Assembly: GCF_014844075.1 (NCBI RefSeq)
Contig: NZ_CP062165.1
Location: forward strand, 4,526,001-4,590,000
DNA: 64,000 bases
DNA from: Paenibacillus sp. JNUCC-31
Lineage (GTDB): Bacteria; Bacillota; Bacilli; Paenibacillales; Paenibacillaceae
Direction of reading: 5' to 3'
Shown: in pieces, positions 17,195 through 26,615 of the stretch
How the letters are laid out: every line of letters starts with the position of its first letter
Position numbering within the stretch: the first letter of the stretch is position 1
The notes under the pieces: model-generated
Seen by the model: the letters and a program-made list of their open reading frames with translations, nothing else
Databases searched by the model: none
Told to the model about the DNA's origin: nothing
Program-made: the position numbers and the translations under genes

Positions 17195-18027
17195 AAAAGC
17201 GCAACAATCCCATGCGTCTGGCGATCAGTTATGTGCTGTTGGTCATTATTGCCATCGTATCGGTGTATCCCGTCTTGTGGATATTTCTCTCGTCACTGCG
17301 TCCAGGGGCGGCGCTGTACAGTGAACGTCTGTGGCCTGAAGCGTTCACGCTGGCCCATTACGTGGAACTGTTTACCAACCCGTCGTTCATGTATGGCACA
17401 TGGTATCTGAACACGTTGAAGATCGCCTTTTTCACGATGATTTTCTCAACGCTTATGGTCACTTTGGGCATGTATGCCTTATCCCGTTTCCGTTTTCGCG
17501 GGCGTAAGACCATTCTATCCACCATGCTGATCCTGGGGATGTTCCCCAGCTTCATGAGCATGATTGCCATTTATATTATTTTGCTTCAGATCAAATTGCT
17601 GGACACTCATGCCGCGTTGATTCTGGTCTATTCGTCCGGGGCTGTGCTGGGTGGATTTATTGTCAAAGGGTTCTTTGATACCATCCCGCGCAGTTTGGAT
17701 GAAGCAGCACGAATTGATGGTGCCAGTCATCTGCGTGTGTTCACCAGTATCATTCTGCCGTTGTCCCGGCCGATGCTGACTTATGTAGCCTTAACCAGCT
17801 TCACTGGTGCGTGGATGGACTTTATCTTTGCCCGGCTGGTACTTCGGACAAAAGAGAACTGGACACTTGCAGTTGGCATGTGGGATCTGGTTAGCCGTTA
17901 TCAGGACAGTAACTTTACGATGTTTGCTGCCGGTGCTGTACTGATCGCCATTCCGATTACGTTGTTGTTTGTATTCCTGCAGCGCTTCCTGGTGCAGGGG
18001 CTGACCTCTGGCGCCTCCAAAGGATAA
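17191..18027 (+). CDS. mdxG: ABC importer permease MalG/MdxG-like
   Basis: 278 residues, exactly the length of Bacillus MdxG. Six membrane segments; opening RLAISYVLLVIIAIVSVYPVLWIFLSSLRPG; EAA loop LDEAARIDGASHLRVFTSIILPLSRP; end FLQRFLVQGLTSGASKG, the standard MalG terminus with the ATPase-contacting GLTSGA. It pairs with mdxF to form the membrane channel for maltodextrin import. ATG 17191 overlaps the mdxF stop by four bases with AAGGAGGAGG upstream. Confidence 0.94.
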   Translation: MKKRNNPMRLAISYVLLVIIAIVSVYPVLWIFLSSLRPGAALYSERLWPEAFTLAHYVELFTNPSFMYGTWYLNTLKIAFFTMIFSTLMVTLGMYALSRFRFRGRKTILSTMLILGMFPSFMSMIAIYIILLQIKLLDTHAALILVYSSGAVLGGFIVKGFFDTIPRSLDEAARIDGASHLRVFTSIILPLSRPMLTYVALTSFTGAWMDFIFARLVLRTKENWTLAVGMWDLVSRYQDSNFTMFAAGAVLIAIPITLLFVFLQRFLVQGLTSGASKG

Positions 18028-18082
18028 CGTGATAAACAATTAACCGCATAGACAGCCTGTAGAACATATCCAGGCCACCAAT

Positions 18083-18135
18083 CAGGCGCTTCTGAGAGGT
18101 TCCATTCATCGCTGGAACTGTTCCGGAAGCGCCTG
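18083..18135. repeat. Inverted repeat between mdxG and the MFS gene
   Basis: CAGGCGCTTC and GAAGCGCCTG form a perfect ten-base stem, with GGTTCC/GGAACT as a second, inner pairing. There is no T tail, so it is more likely an mRNA processing or stability element than a strong terminator. Confidence 0.6.
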
Positions 18136-18177
18136 CCTGCTGTTTGAGATCCGAATGACAAGAGGAGGAAAAGATCG

Positions 18178-19464
18178 ATGGGAACGTTACAGTCCCCGGA
18201 ACCGGAAGTGGGGCCAAACGGGGCTCTTGCTGCTGCGGAGAGTCAGAAAATGGCCAACAGGGCGCTTTGGCGCAATGTTGCTTATCGCAGAATTTTGTGT
18301 GGCTATGGCATCTCCGTATTTGGTGATTGTTTCAACGGCATTGCCATCAGTCTGTGGGTATTGCAGACCACGGGAAGTGCGAAGAGTATGGCAGCTGTAC
18401 AAGTATGTAATATGGTCGTCAGTTTTTTGTTCGGATCATTCGCGGGTACGTTTGCCGACAGACTGGATCGCAGAACATTGATGTTGTCGTCGGATTTGTT
18501 TCGCGGGGCCATGGCATTTATCATCGCAGTGAGTCTGTTTGTGCTGCAAGCTCCTTTTCCAATCGTTCTGCTTATGCTTTCCCTTTCGATGTTCTCCAGC
18601 CTGTTTCAGGCGCCTGCATTTCATGCTTCGGTAACCAGTCTGGTGGGGAGGGAGCATCTGCAGCAAGCTACAGGAACCATTCATCTGGTCGATAATATTG
18701 CCCGGATCAGCGGATTGGCCGCAGCGGGCATTGCGGTTTCTGCATTTGGAGGATTTACGGCTATTATGATTACGGGTGTGACCTTTCTGCTGTCTGCGAT
18801 ATGTGTAATGTTGGCCGGACGTTTTCCGGATGTACAGCGCTCTTCCATGCATAGAGGATCGTTCGTAAAGGAGTGGGGCGGTTCGTTCTCCTATATCTTT
18901 GCACATCCCCTGATTCGCTCAATCGTTATCCTAAATCCGCTGCTGATTCTCTTCTTCATGTCAGCCATCATGCTTGTTCAAGTTATGGCCGTCAAAGTAT
19001 GGCAGGCGAATCCTGTCCAGTTCGGACTGATCGAGACATGTATTCCGCTGGGGTACATGCTAGGCTCCGGGATTCTGATTGCCTCAGGAAATCGGCTGAA
19101 ACGGAGGGGACGATGGGTGTTTATCGGTCTACTGGTCCTTGGTCCACTGTATATGCTGTTATCCAATGTATCTTCTCCTTTGGTGGCCTTGCCGCTGATC
19201 ATTGCCGGGGGAGCCATGTTTGCGTGCTGTACGATGTTAACCCAGATCATGATGCGTGCCGAGGTTCCCGATGAGCTGCAGGGGAGAATCTACGGGGTGC
19301 TCGGAACGATAACAAGTACAGCCCCGATCCTGGGATTAACGGTAGTTTCCGTTTTGGCTGATCAGTGGGGTGCCCAAACTGTGCTGGAGAGCCTGGGAGC
19401 ATTGCTGCTGGGGGTAGGGATTATTGCGGCAGCAGGATTAAAATCCATTCGGACCTATCAATAG
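18178..19464 (+). CDS. Major facilitator superfamily transporter
   Basis: 428-residue integral membrane protein with about twelve hydrophobic segments and the MFS_3 (enterobactin-exporter/macrolide-efflux-like) pattern: GYGISVFGDCFNGIAISLWVLQTTGSA and the inter-helix loop GSFAGTFADRLDRRTLMLSSDLFRG (motif A variant). The middle loop VQRSSMHRGSFVKEWGGSFSYIFAHPLIRS separates the halves. ATG 18178 follows GAGGAGGAAAA. It lies 150 bases after mdxG in the same direction, with an inverted repeat between, so it may be read through from the mdx operon; whether it moves sugars or drugs is not decidable here. A terminator follows. Confidence 0.88.
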   Translation: MGTLQSPEPEVGPNGALAAAESQKMANRALWRNVAYRRILCGYGISVFGDCFNGIAISLWVLQTTGSAKSMAAVQVCNMVVSFLFGSFAGTFADRLDRRTLMLSSDLFRGAMAFIIAVSLFVLQAPFPIVLLMLSLSMFSSLFQAPAFHASVTSLVGREHLQQATGTIHLVDNIARISGLAAAGIAVSAFGGFTAIMITGVTFLLSAICVMLAGRFPDVQRSSMHRGSFVKEWGGSFSYIFAHPLIRSIVILNPLLILFFMSAIMLVQVMAVKVWQANPVQFGLIETCIPLGYMLGSGILIASGNRLKRRGRWVFIGLLVLGPLYMLLSNVSSPLVALPLIIAGGAMFACCTMLTQIMMRAEVPDELQGRIYGVLGTITSTAPILGLTVVSVLADQWGAQTVLESLGALLLGVGIIAAAGLKSIRTYQ

Positions 19465-19502
19465 TAAATGCATGCCATATGTAAGGATGAGCCTAATCAA
19501 AG

Positions 19503-19541
19503 AACCCGGAGCAGGCGCTTATCGCGTCTGATTCCGGGTTG
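19503..19541. terminator. Convergent terminator between MFS gene and cgt
   Basis: AACCCGGA pairs with TTCCGGGTT, and GCGCTTATCGC gives an internal hairpin. It sits midway between two converging stop codons; T runs are weak on both strands. Confidence 0.6.
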
Positions 19542-19569
19542 AATGATAGGGCAAGGAAGGAAGGAATGA

Positions 19570-21726
19570 CTATTGCCAGTCCACTGTAACGGTCGCGGTT
19601 CCACTGGTTGGTGTGGTAAAGGTATGATTGTTGCCATTTTCCCACGTAATGGTAGAGCCGTTCTTTTTGAAGAACTTGAATTCCAGATTCGTTCCGGCAG
19701 GCACGCTCACGTCATAATACCAGGTTGGATAAGAATAGATCACCTGATTGAACGCCGGACCAATGGCGAGAGGGCCTGTGGACCAGTTACCCAGCTCCGC
19801 AACATTGCCCGTCAGATAGAGATTCTGGCCGAGTGTCGTGGATGCATTGTTGATGACAAACCGAACGGAAACCTGGTTGCCACTAAGAATCGTGAAATTG
19901 TTATAAGTGTTGCTGTTGACTCCACTCGCTGCGACTTTAACTGCATAGTTGCCGGCGGCAACAGCAGGGATGGTCACTTTGATCTGAGTATCTTCCCATG
20001 ATGTGATGGCTGAACCGGTAACAGCGGTTGTACCGAAATAGACAGTGCCTTTGGTAGTACCAAATCCACGACCATCAATGGTAACGGTATTACCCGCTTT
20101 GCCCATTACAGGGCCCACATGCCCGATGGTTGGTGTAGTGGTATTGGCTGTATACTGCCAGACTGCTGTAGCTCCTGCTGCCAAAGTGAAGTTAGCGACG
20201 TTACCTCCTGTAGAGGTAATGTTATTACCACTTAATGCACCTGCAAGAACATCGTTGTATGTACCCGAAGGGAGTGAAGTGGTAAGGCCACTGATGGATG
20301 TGGAAGTCGAAAGATTACGGTTAACCGCTACGACGGCCACGTTGTTGCCGAATTTACGTTCATACACATACACATCATTGTTAATCCAGCGCTGCTGGGT
20401 TGTTCCATAGGCGATGGCTGGATTAGTTTTGCGCAATGGAGCCAGCTTGCTGATGACGTTAAAAGCAGTTGTTGTTTTGGAGAACGAAGGCATTTTGGCA
20501 CGGTTATCCGGGTCACCGTTACCTGTCATATACTGCTCAGTGCCATAATAGATGGCTGGTACGCCCCGAGAGGTAAGTGTAAATGCAAGAGCTTGTTCCA
20601 GGCGACGGTTGTTAACGGCACTTGTTTTGAAGCGATCCATGTCATGGTTATCAATAAAAGTCACTTGGTCATTCACCTGGGCATAATCAGCGGCAGTGCT
20701 GGTGATCATGGAATCCAGGGCAACCATCGTGGATGTGTTATCACGGAACACGTTACGTACTTCATTGTTGAAACGGAAGTCGAGCAGACTCATGCCGGAT
20801 TGGTTGGCGAAGTTGGTGTTGTCCGCATCGGATGCGGATGAACCCAGGAACCATTCACCAAACGTGAATACCGGTTTGTAGCCATAGATGGAAGACATCC
20901 AGTTCTTTTGCCATCCCATCGGCATATGCTTCACCGCATCTACCCGGATTCCGTCAATGCCCATATCCAGCCAGAGCTTGATCGCATCCTTGAAGTAGGT
21001 GTCAATGGTGCTGTTATTGTGGTTCAGGTCAGCGAGATCATAGAGATTTTTGTAGATGCCATTCTCCAGTGTGGAGAAGTCAGAGCCGCCATTGTGGTGG
21101 AAGTATTTGTTCGTATCATTGGTGTAGCCACCAAGCAGAGTGCCGTTATTGTACAACTTTCCATTCTCTGCGAACGAGGTGTCAGTCTCCATGGCAGGAG
21201 AGGTATGATTGGGAGCGAAATCAATGATGACTTTGATGCCCTTGGCATGGGCTGTGTTGATCAGGTTCTGGAAGTCGGTCATCGTACCGAATGCCGGATT
21301 GGTCTTCTTGAAGTCCCGTGCCCAGTATCCGTGATAGGCCGTGTTGTTGACACCGGAGTAGTTGATCAGCGAGTATATGTTCTCGACAGGCTGGGAGATC
21401 CAGAGTGCCGTAATGCCCAGATCGGTAAAATAGTTATCATTGATCTTGTTGATCAATCCCTGCCAGTCGCCGCCGCAATAGAGCTTCAGGTTGGTACAGG
21501 AGGAATCAGAGGCCCCCCCGGTAGGATTATTCGAGGGATTGCCATCCAGGAATCGGTCGGTAAACACCTGATAAATGACATCGGTGCTGAAATTCTGCTT
21601 GTTGGTTACTGCCGTATCGGCATCTGCGAATACAGAGGCAGCCGGGAATAATGGAAGTGCGCTGCCAGCCAGCAAGCTGAGGGTTAGCGTGGTACTGAGG
21701 ATAATTCGCTTGGTCCAATTGAACAT
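19570..21726 (-). CDS. cgt: Cyclodextrin glucanotransferase (CGTase), GH13
   Basis: 718-residue secreted enzyme that cleaves starch and cyclises the glucan chain into cyclodextrins. Signal peptide 1-34 (cleavage SVFA/DADT). Domains A/B (to about 440), C, D ([27 protein letters not shown]) and E, a CBM20 starch-binding domain ending TATVTVDWQ. Catalytic residues are Asp263, Glu291 and Asp362, which equal 229/257/328 of the B. circulans 251 enzyme with offset 34. Tyr229 matches its Tyr195, the central residue that favours cyclisation, separating it from plain alpha-amylase. All five domains are intact. A cre-like site and a leader hairpin lie upstream. Confidence 0.97.
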   Translation of the reverse strand: MFNWTKRIILSTTLTLSLLAGSALPLFPAASVFADADTAVTNKQNFSTDVIYQVFTDRFLDGNPSNNPTGGASDSSCTNLKLYCGGDWQGLINKINDNYFTDLGITALWISQPVENIYSLINYSGVNNTAYHGYWARDFKKTNPAFGTMTDFQNLINTAHAKGIKVIIDFAPNHTSPAMETDTSFAENGKLYNNGTLLGGYTNDTNKYFHHNGGSDFSTLENGIYKNLYDLADLNHNNSTIDTYFKDAIKLWLDMGIDGIRVDAVKHMPMGWQKNWMSSIYGYKPVFTFGEWFLGSSASDADNTNFANQSGMSLLDFRFNNEVRNVFRDNTSTMVALDSMITSTAADYAQVNDQVTFIDNHDMDRFKTSAVNNRRLEQALAFTLTSRGVPAIYYGTEQYMTGNGDPDNRAKMPSFSKTTTAFNVISKLAPLRKTNPAIAYGTTQQRWINNDVYVYERKFGNNVAVVAVNRNLSTSTSISGLTTSLPSGTYNDVLAGALSGNNITSTGGNVANFTLAAGATAVWQYTANTTTPTIGHVGPVMGKAGNTVTIDGRGFGTTKGTVYFGTTAVTGSAITSWEDTQIKVTIPAVAAGNYAVKVAASGVNSNTYNNFTILSGNQVSVRFVINNASTTLGQNLYLTGNVAELGNWSTGPLAIGPAFNQVIYSYPTWYYDVSVPAGTNLEFKFFKKNGSTITWENGNNHTFTTPTSGTATVTVDWQ

Positions 21727-21773
21727 GGTAATCCACCCTTCGTTTATTAGATGTGTATTCTCTTCCTTGATCA

Positions 21774-21787
21774 GAAAAGCGCTTTCA
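21774..21787 (-). promoter_or_regulatory. Possible cre site upstream of cgt
   Basis: On the minus strand TGAAAGCGCTTTTC has the cre-like core AAGCGCTT, two mismatches from consensus. It lies 48 bases before the cgt start, where CcpA could block transcription. Confidence 0.5.
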
Positions 21788-21839
21788 AGTCAGTCGTTGA
21801 CCGATTATCCCTAACGTGTCCCCTCCTTTTTGAATGCCA

Positions 21840-21877
21840 ACAACCCCGGCACCTCCTGCTGGAGTTACCGGGGTTGT
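21840..21877. repeat. GC-rich hairpin in the cgt leader
   Basis: ACAACCCCGG pairs with CCGGGGTTGT, and ACCTCC/GGAGTT extends the stem. It lies 114 bases before the cgt start in the region divergent from the esterase gene. No T run follows on either strand. Its stem core is shared with hairpins at 22081 and 28430. Between the hairpins (21878-22080) is AT-rich promoter-like sequence without a gene. Confidence 0.65.
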
Positions 21878-22080
21878 CCTAAACCGAATGGGTTTAAAAG
21901 CATGGCCCTCTAGTTATAATCACAACGTTATGATAATTAAATAATGGCGGAGTTGTCAATAACTTTTTGTTGAGCATTTTTTTTCTATTTCCATATTTAC
22001 AAACAAGCCTCAACAGATTTAAACTATTCGCAGACACACTAATATAAGGGCTATGCATTTTAGAACATCTCGGTGTTTTA

Positions 22081-22114
22081 AAACAACCCCGTCTCTTCTG
22101 AGACGGGGTTGTTT
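22081..22114. terminator. Perfect 15-base hairpin upstream of the esterase gene
   Basis: AAACAACCCCGTCTC pairs perfectly with GAGACGGGGTTGTTT around TTCT... loop bases. On the plus strand it lies 54 bases before the first possible start of the esterase; on the minus strand TTTTAAAA follows. It could be a terminator or leader attenuator. Confidence 0.65.
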
Positions 22115-22167
22115 GTCGATGCAGCCGAGGGCAGAGCACGAGCAGGAGGCATATCGAAAACCCGGTA

Positions 22168-23583
22168 GTGTACCGAGGAAAATCCATAGGAGAGGCGGTT
22201 GATGGCTCAGTGAACACTCATTCTGTCATCGAATGTGTGGAAGGTTTCAATGCATCCCGGCTGGGTAACATGAGAACGATATTTATCTATTTGCCACCAG
22301 GCTACAAGGAGCATGTGAATCATCGCTATCCAGTGTTATACATGCATGCGGGTCAGAGGGCCTTTGGTCCTTCGGCTGCGGGAAATGAAACGTGGAATGT
22401 GGATCAGGTGGCAGACCGGCTGATTGCTCAAGGCTTGATGGACGGGCTGATCATTGTCGGGATAGCCCATGTGCGTCCGGTTACACACAATGAATTCTAT
22501 CATTTCATCAGGCCTACAAGAGAAGCGGTGAGTGTGGGATGCTCAGGCCTGGACTATGAACACTTTATCATTCATGAACTGAAGCCATACATTGACGAGC
22601 ATTACCGCACGCTTCCGGACAAGGACAACACGGGACTGCTTGGTTCTTCCGCAGCGGCACTCAGCACCTTCCATATCGGAACACGTCATCCTGATATTTT
22701 TGGCAAACTGATGATGCTCTCGCCTTTCTTCGTGGACGTGCAGCTGGATGAAACGTCGGAGAGCAGGCTGCAGGAAGAGAACATGTACCTCATGCCTGAG
22801 AGTAATGCTCCGGTTCAAATGTGGATGGATATTGGAGACGCAGAAGGACTGTTTCTGCCTTCCCAGGTAAGGGATATGGTTCATCAGTTGCTTGCTCTGG
22901 GATACAAACCTGGCAAGGATATCGCATTTCTGGAACAACCGGATGCCGGTCATCAGGAAGCGGATTGGGGAGAGCGTGTTCATCTGCCTTTATTGTACAT
23001 GTTTGGCCGAATCGGTAACCCAACTTCTCTGGAGCTGAAGGGAAGGGATGTTATCGGATTGAAAGGCGGAATGAGTTGTCACATCAATGCACTGCTTCAT
23101 TACGACAGCGGGTTCACCATGAGTGTGATTGAAGGGGACTATAAGTCCGATCATCCTGAGGTGCTGGAGGTACGACCAACCGGGGAACTGGTTCCTTTAC
23201 GACCTGGTAATTCAGTGGTCACCCTGACGGTGGGAGAGCTGTCGGCATCATGCATGTACACAGTCTTGGAAGAATTATCGGGGTATGTGAGCGTATGTAT
23301 GAGTGTAGAAGCACCGCCCCAGGATATATATGATGAGTCTATCTACGGAGGAATGGGTATGAAGCTTCTGCATACAGGTGGTGGGCGGTATGAGGGCTGC
23401 TTCGAGGTTCCGCGTGATAGCGGCTTTCGGTTCAGGTTCACGCGCGGCTTTCGGCAGTTCGAAACCGATGCTGATGGCAAAGCGCTGCCCAATCGGGTGT
23501 TCCGAGCCCGTGATAACCTGTCTCTTCATTATCAAATCCAGTCTTGGGGCAGCGCGGCTGCCAAAGCCGGGAACAGGAGGTAG
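22168..23583 (+). CDS. BesA/IroE-like esterase with C-terminal Ig-like and E-set domains
   Basis: 471-residue alpha/beta hydrolase of the putative-esterase (esterase D) family. Segments: YLPPGYKEHVNHRYPVLYMHAG, nucleophile elbow GSSAAAL, acid region DIGDAEG, and His in PDAGHQEADW. Residues about 288-365 look like a Big_2-type Ig domain (HPEVLEVRPTGELVPLRPGNSVVTL); the last 100 resemble the E-set module that follows some such esterases (FRFTRGF..FETDADGK..PNR). No signal peptide. Start unclear: GTG 22168, or GTG 22210 nearer AGGAGAGG. First gene of an operon with the BtrH-ACP and acyl-ligase genes; probably hydrolyses or transfers an ester made by them. Confidence 0.78.
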   Translation: MYRGKSIGEAVDGSVNTHSVIECVEGFNASRLGNMRTIFIYLPPGYKEHVNHRYPVLYMHAGQRAFGPSAAGNETWNVDQVADRLIAQGLMDGLIIVGIAHVRPVTHNEFYHFIRPTREAVSVGCSGLDYEHFIIHELKPYIDEHYRTLPDKDNTGLLGSSAAALSTFHIGTRHPDIFGKLMMLSPFFVDVQLDETSESRLQEENMYLMPESNAPVQMWMDIGDAEGLFLPSQVRDMVHQLLALGYKPGKDIAFLEQPDAGHQEADWGERVHLPLLYMFGRIGNPTSLELKGRDVIGLKGGMSCHINALLHYDSGFTMSVIEGDYKSDHPEVLEVRPTGELVPLRPGNSVVTLTVGELSASCMYTVLEELSGYVSVCMSVEAPPQDIYDESIYGGMGMKLLHTGGGRYEGCFEVPRDSGFRFRFTRGFRQFETDADGKALPNRVFRARDNLSLHYQIQSWGSAAAKAGNRR

Positions 23584-23585
23584 CC

Positions 23586-25001
23586 ATGATCATTCATTCG
23601 TTTCAACCAACGATGGATATTCCGTATTATTATCCCTGCAATTTTCCTATGATTCATGAAATCCTTCAGCGTCAGGGCTTAATAAGCAGTCTGGGCCTGT
23701 TGGCCTCCAGCCGCTTGTATAGTCTGCCTTCCTGTTCAGATCGTGGCCTGATCAAGCCTTATTTTCACAAGCTGAATTATGGTGAGTCGGTGTGGGAAGT
23801 ACGTGGAGAACGGGAGTTTGGCAGCTTCGAGCAAGGAAAGGAACATATTGAGCAGCGGCTGCGGGATGGGGAGCTTTTTATCGCCACAGGTACAAGCTAC
23901 TGCCTGCCTTATGGGGAGGATTACCGTAATCCTGAGTATATTCATAAACTCGTTAAACAAGGCTCGCGCCTGCATCTGGTCGACCATTGGCTGGCCGTGT
24001 ACGGAATGGATGAGAAGCAGTTCTATGTCTATGATCCCGTTCCTTCCAAATACATGGGAGCTGTATCGTCTGCAGACTTCCAGGAATTCTGGAAAGGGAA
24101 CAAAAATATTTCCGAGCTGGAGGTAGCCCGGCGTAAAGAAACATTGCGGACATATGGCACGATGGAGATCTGTGCTGTGGAACCACTTGACTCTGCGGGC
24201 TACCGGGACATGTTGCGCACTGCGCTGGCAACGCAGGCTCATGAATTCATCACGGGCAGAACGGTCTGGCAAGGAAAGCGAAGCTATTATTTTGGACAGG
24301 CTGTATCCCTACAATTGTTACAACGTCTACATCCGGATGCTGAGGTGGATCGGGAACAAGAGAAGGCCGTCTCCGCGTTCTTGTTCGATATGCGCTGGAG
24401 TCGCTATTTTTTTCGCGATTTGCTGGAAGAGGCCGCCAGATGGCTGGATTCTCCCCATGATCGATATGTTGAGGGGTTCCGTGCAATCATAGCCCGCTGG
24501 GAACAGGCGCACAAGTTGCTCCAGATCGCCAGGATGAAGCGAAGCGCGGATTGGCGGGAGCAGTTGACGGGTATCGTTCAACAATTGGCGGCGGACGAAT
24601 TGCGCTGGTACGAAGCGCTGATGACGACACATCAGCATGCTGACCGATTCAGACAGAACTCTTCGACTGCAGAGAACCCCGGGCCTTCACAACGGGAAGT
24701 TATTGAGCGGATCGTACTGGGGAGCTGCGAAGAGCTCAATCGATACCATAACGCGCCCATTCTTCTGGAGCAAGGCATGCAATCGCCTCTGTATGGAAGC
24801 CGGGGGAGACTGGACTCTCTTGAACTTGTCACCTTGCTTGCGATTGTAGAGCAAGGGGTTGAGGATGAGTTCGGTGTAGGAATAGCTCTCGCGGAAATGT
24901 CGGCTGCTACCATGCCGGAAAGCCCTTATCGGACCGTGGAATCGTTGGTTAATTATCTGGAGGCGCAATTGGAACGTTGCTCAAAGGGGGACACGGGATG
25001 A
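23586..25001 (+). CDS. BtrH-like (C39-peptidase-fold) protein fused to an acyl carrier domain
   Basis: 471 residues. The N-terminal 180 match the BtrH N-terminal family (acyl transferase from butirosin synthesis): catalytic-type Cys18 in YYYPCNF, His134 in VDHWLAVYG, followed by FYVYDP. A helical middle of about 220 residues (DUF4872-like) follows. The last 90 look like a carrier protein: GRLDSLELVTLLAIVE, where Ser411 is a likely phosphopantetheine site, and YRTVESLVNYLEAQL. ATG 23586 follows AGGAGG. It overlaps the downstream ligase by four bases (ATGA). Inference: the ligase charges Ser411 with an acyl group and the BtrH domain passes it to an amine or hydroxyl acceptor. A transferase carrying its own carrier is unusual. 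Confidence 0.8.
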   Translation: MIIHSFQPTMDIPYYYPCNFPMIHEILQRQGLISSLGLLASSRLYSLPSCSDRGLIKPYFHKLNYGESVWEVRGEREFGSFEQGKEHIEQRLRDGELFIATGTSYCLPYGEDYRNPEYIHKLVKQGSRLHLVDHWLAVYGMDEKQFYVYDPVPSKYMGAVSSADFQEFWKGNKNISELEVARRKETLRTYGTMEICAVEPLDSAGYRDMLRTALATQAHEFITGRTVWQGKRSYYFGQAVSLQLLQRLHPDAEVDREQEKAVSAFLFDMRWSRYFFRDLLEEAARWLDSPHDRYVEGFRAIIARWEQAHKLLQIARMKRSADWREQLTGIVQQLAADELRWYEALMTTHQHADRFRQNSSTAENPGPSQREVIERIVLGSCEELNRYHNAPILLEQGMQSPLYGSRGRLDSLELVTLLAIVEQGVEDEFGVGIALAEMSAATMPESPYRTVESLVNYLEAQLERCSKGDTG

Positions 25002-26407
25002 ATATCACTTTTCTTCTCGAACGGTTCGCTGCATATGGTAATTGCCCTGCGTTGATATGGGAGGGTGAGCAATATAGTTATAGCTGGCTATTGAATCAGG
25101 TACACACCCTTAACCAGTGGATATCCAGAGAAGGGCTTGAAGGGGCGATCATTGCGCTTGAAGAAGATTACTCCCCTTATTCGGCAGCGGCGTTGATTGC
25201 TCTTTTGGAACGGGATTGTATTGTGGTTCCGCTGGATCGTCATCTGGTTGAGGCCAAACGGAATGAATATATAGCGCTCGCACAGGTAGAATGGCGTATG
25301 AGTGTTGGGAACGGAGAAGTAGTGGTCAGACGCTGCTCTGTGCAGGGCAGTCGATCCCCGATATTGGCCAGGCTGGTTCAGGAAAAGAAAGCAGGTCTGG
25401 TGATCTTCTCATCCGGATCGACAGGGCGAAGCAAAGCTGCTGTTCACTGCGCGGATCGACTCCTGGACGGTTTCAGACGGCAAGTCCGGCCGCTCTGTAC
25501 CATTCCGTTCATGATGTTTGATCATATTGGCGGGTTAAATACAATGCTGCAATCCCTGTCCAGCGGCGGGTGTTTATGTGTCATACCGGATCGCTCACCT
25601 GTGGAAGTATGTCGAGCCATTGAGAAGTACCGCGTTCAGGCGCTGCCTGTCTCACCAACGTTCATGAATCTAATGCTCCTTAGCGGAGTCTATCGGGAGT
25701 TCGATCTATCCAGTCTCGAAGTGGTCTCTTATGGTTCAGAGGTTATGCCAGAGACGCTGCTCAGCGCATGGAATCGCCAGTTTCCGAATGTACGCACAGT
25801 GCAGGCTTATGGCATGTCGGAGCTTGGCATCCTGCCCACTCGTTCCAAAGATTCGGGTTCATTGCTATTTACGGTTCGTGGTGAAGGAGTCAATTATAGG
25901 ATTGTGAACGGGTTGCTTGAGATCTTGACCGAAACGGCCATGATCGGGTATCTGAATGCTCCATCTCCATTCACGGAAGATGGTTGGCTTCAGACTGGGG
26001 ACGAAGCAGAGATGGAGGATGGGTACATTCGCATTTTGGGCCGCCGCTCCGAGATCATTAATGTTGGTGGGCGTAAGGTTTACCCTGCGGAAGTGGAGAG
26101 TATTCTGGAGCAAATGGATTCCATTGAAACGGCTGTCGTGAGCGGGGAGCCCAGTGGAATTACGGGGCAGATGGTCAAGGCCACGATCAGACTTACAAGT
26201 GAGCAGTCTCTTAAGGAACTGCGAAGACAAATCTGGGACTTTTGCCAAGACAAGCTGCCACCCTACAAAATCCCGCAAAAGATCGTCGTTACCCAGGAGA
26301 CTTTAACAAGCCCAAGAATGAAGAAATTAAGAAATGCCGGTCCAATCTACTCCGTTCGGGATGAGGTTGCGGCCAGTATGGAGGAAAATTTGGGAGGGAC
26401 AAATTAA
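24998..26407 (+). CDS. Acyl-AMP ligase (ANL superfamily)
   Basis: 469-residue adenylate-forming enzyme that activates a carboxylic acid with ATP for thioesterification. Core motifs: P-loop FSSGSTGRSKAAVH, AYGMSELG, TGDEAEMEDGYIRILGRRSEIINVGGRKVYPAEVE, and a C-terminal lysine region TSPRMKKLRN. It is shorter than NRPS A-domains and has no carrier domain of its own, so the ACP tail of the upstream gene is the natural partner. ATG 24998 overlaps that gene (ATGA), with AAAGGGGG upstream. Substrate cannot be read. Terminator at 26462. Confidence 0.9.
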   Translation: MNITFLLERFAAYGNCPALIWEGEQYSYSWLLNQVHTLNQWISREGLEGAIIALEEDYSPYSAAALIALLERDCIVVPLDRHLVEAKRNEYIALAQVEWRMSVGNGEVVVRRCSVQGSRSPILARLVQEKKAGLVIFSSGSTGRSKAAVHCADRLLDGFRRQVRPLCTIPFMMFDHIGGLNTMLQSLSSGGCLCVIPDRSPVEVCRAIEKYRVQALPVSPTFMNLMLLSGVYREFDLSSLEVVSYGSEVMPETLLSAWNRQFPNVRTVQAYGMSELGILPTRSKDSGSLLFTVRGEGVNYRIVNGLLEILTETAMIGYLNAPSPFTEDGWLQTGDEAEMEDGYIRILGRRSEIINVGGRKVYPAEVESILEQMDSIETAVVSGEPSGITGQMVKATIRLTSEQSLKELRRQIWDFCQDKLPPYKIPQKIVVTQETLTSPRMKKLRNAGPIYSVRDEVAASMEENLGGTN

Positions 26408-26461
26408 CGGAGTGGCTAATAAATGCCAACGCAGGATGGACACAGCGGGTTGCAATGGGAG

Positions 26462-26508
26462 AGGGGAACCGTAGGCTGCATTACGCGCCAAGGGTTCCCC
26501 TTTTTTTT
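26462..26508 (+). terminator. Terminator of the esterase/BtrH-ACP/ligase operon
   Basis: AGGGGAACC pairs with GGGTTCCCC and eight T residues follow. A strong end point 55 bases past the ligase stop. Confidence 0.92.
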
Positions 26509-26615
26509 GTCTTTAAGTGATAAACATATCTGCATATTAATGTGCTTAACAAAAAGCATGACTTTACTCCTGACCGGAAGTAGCATCGAGAAAGCCTCAT
26601 AATTCAAGTGGAATA

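Noticed and set aside
20908..21651. 247-codon plus-strand frame
   Set aside because: Antisense to the cgt N-terminal half, whose catalytic motifs are beyond doubt; no promoter or ribosome site.
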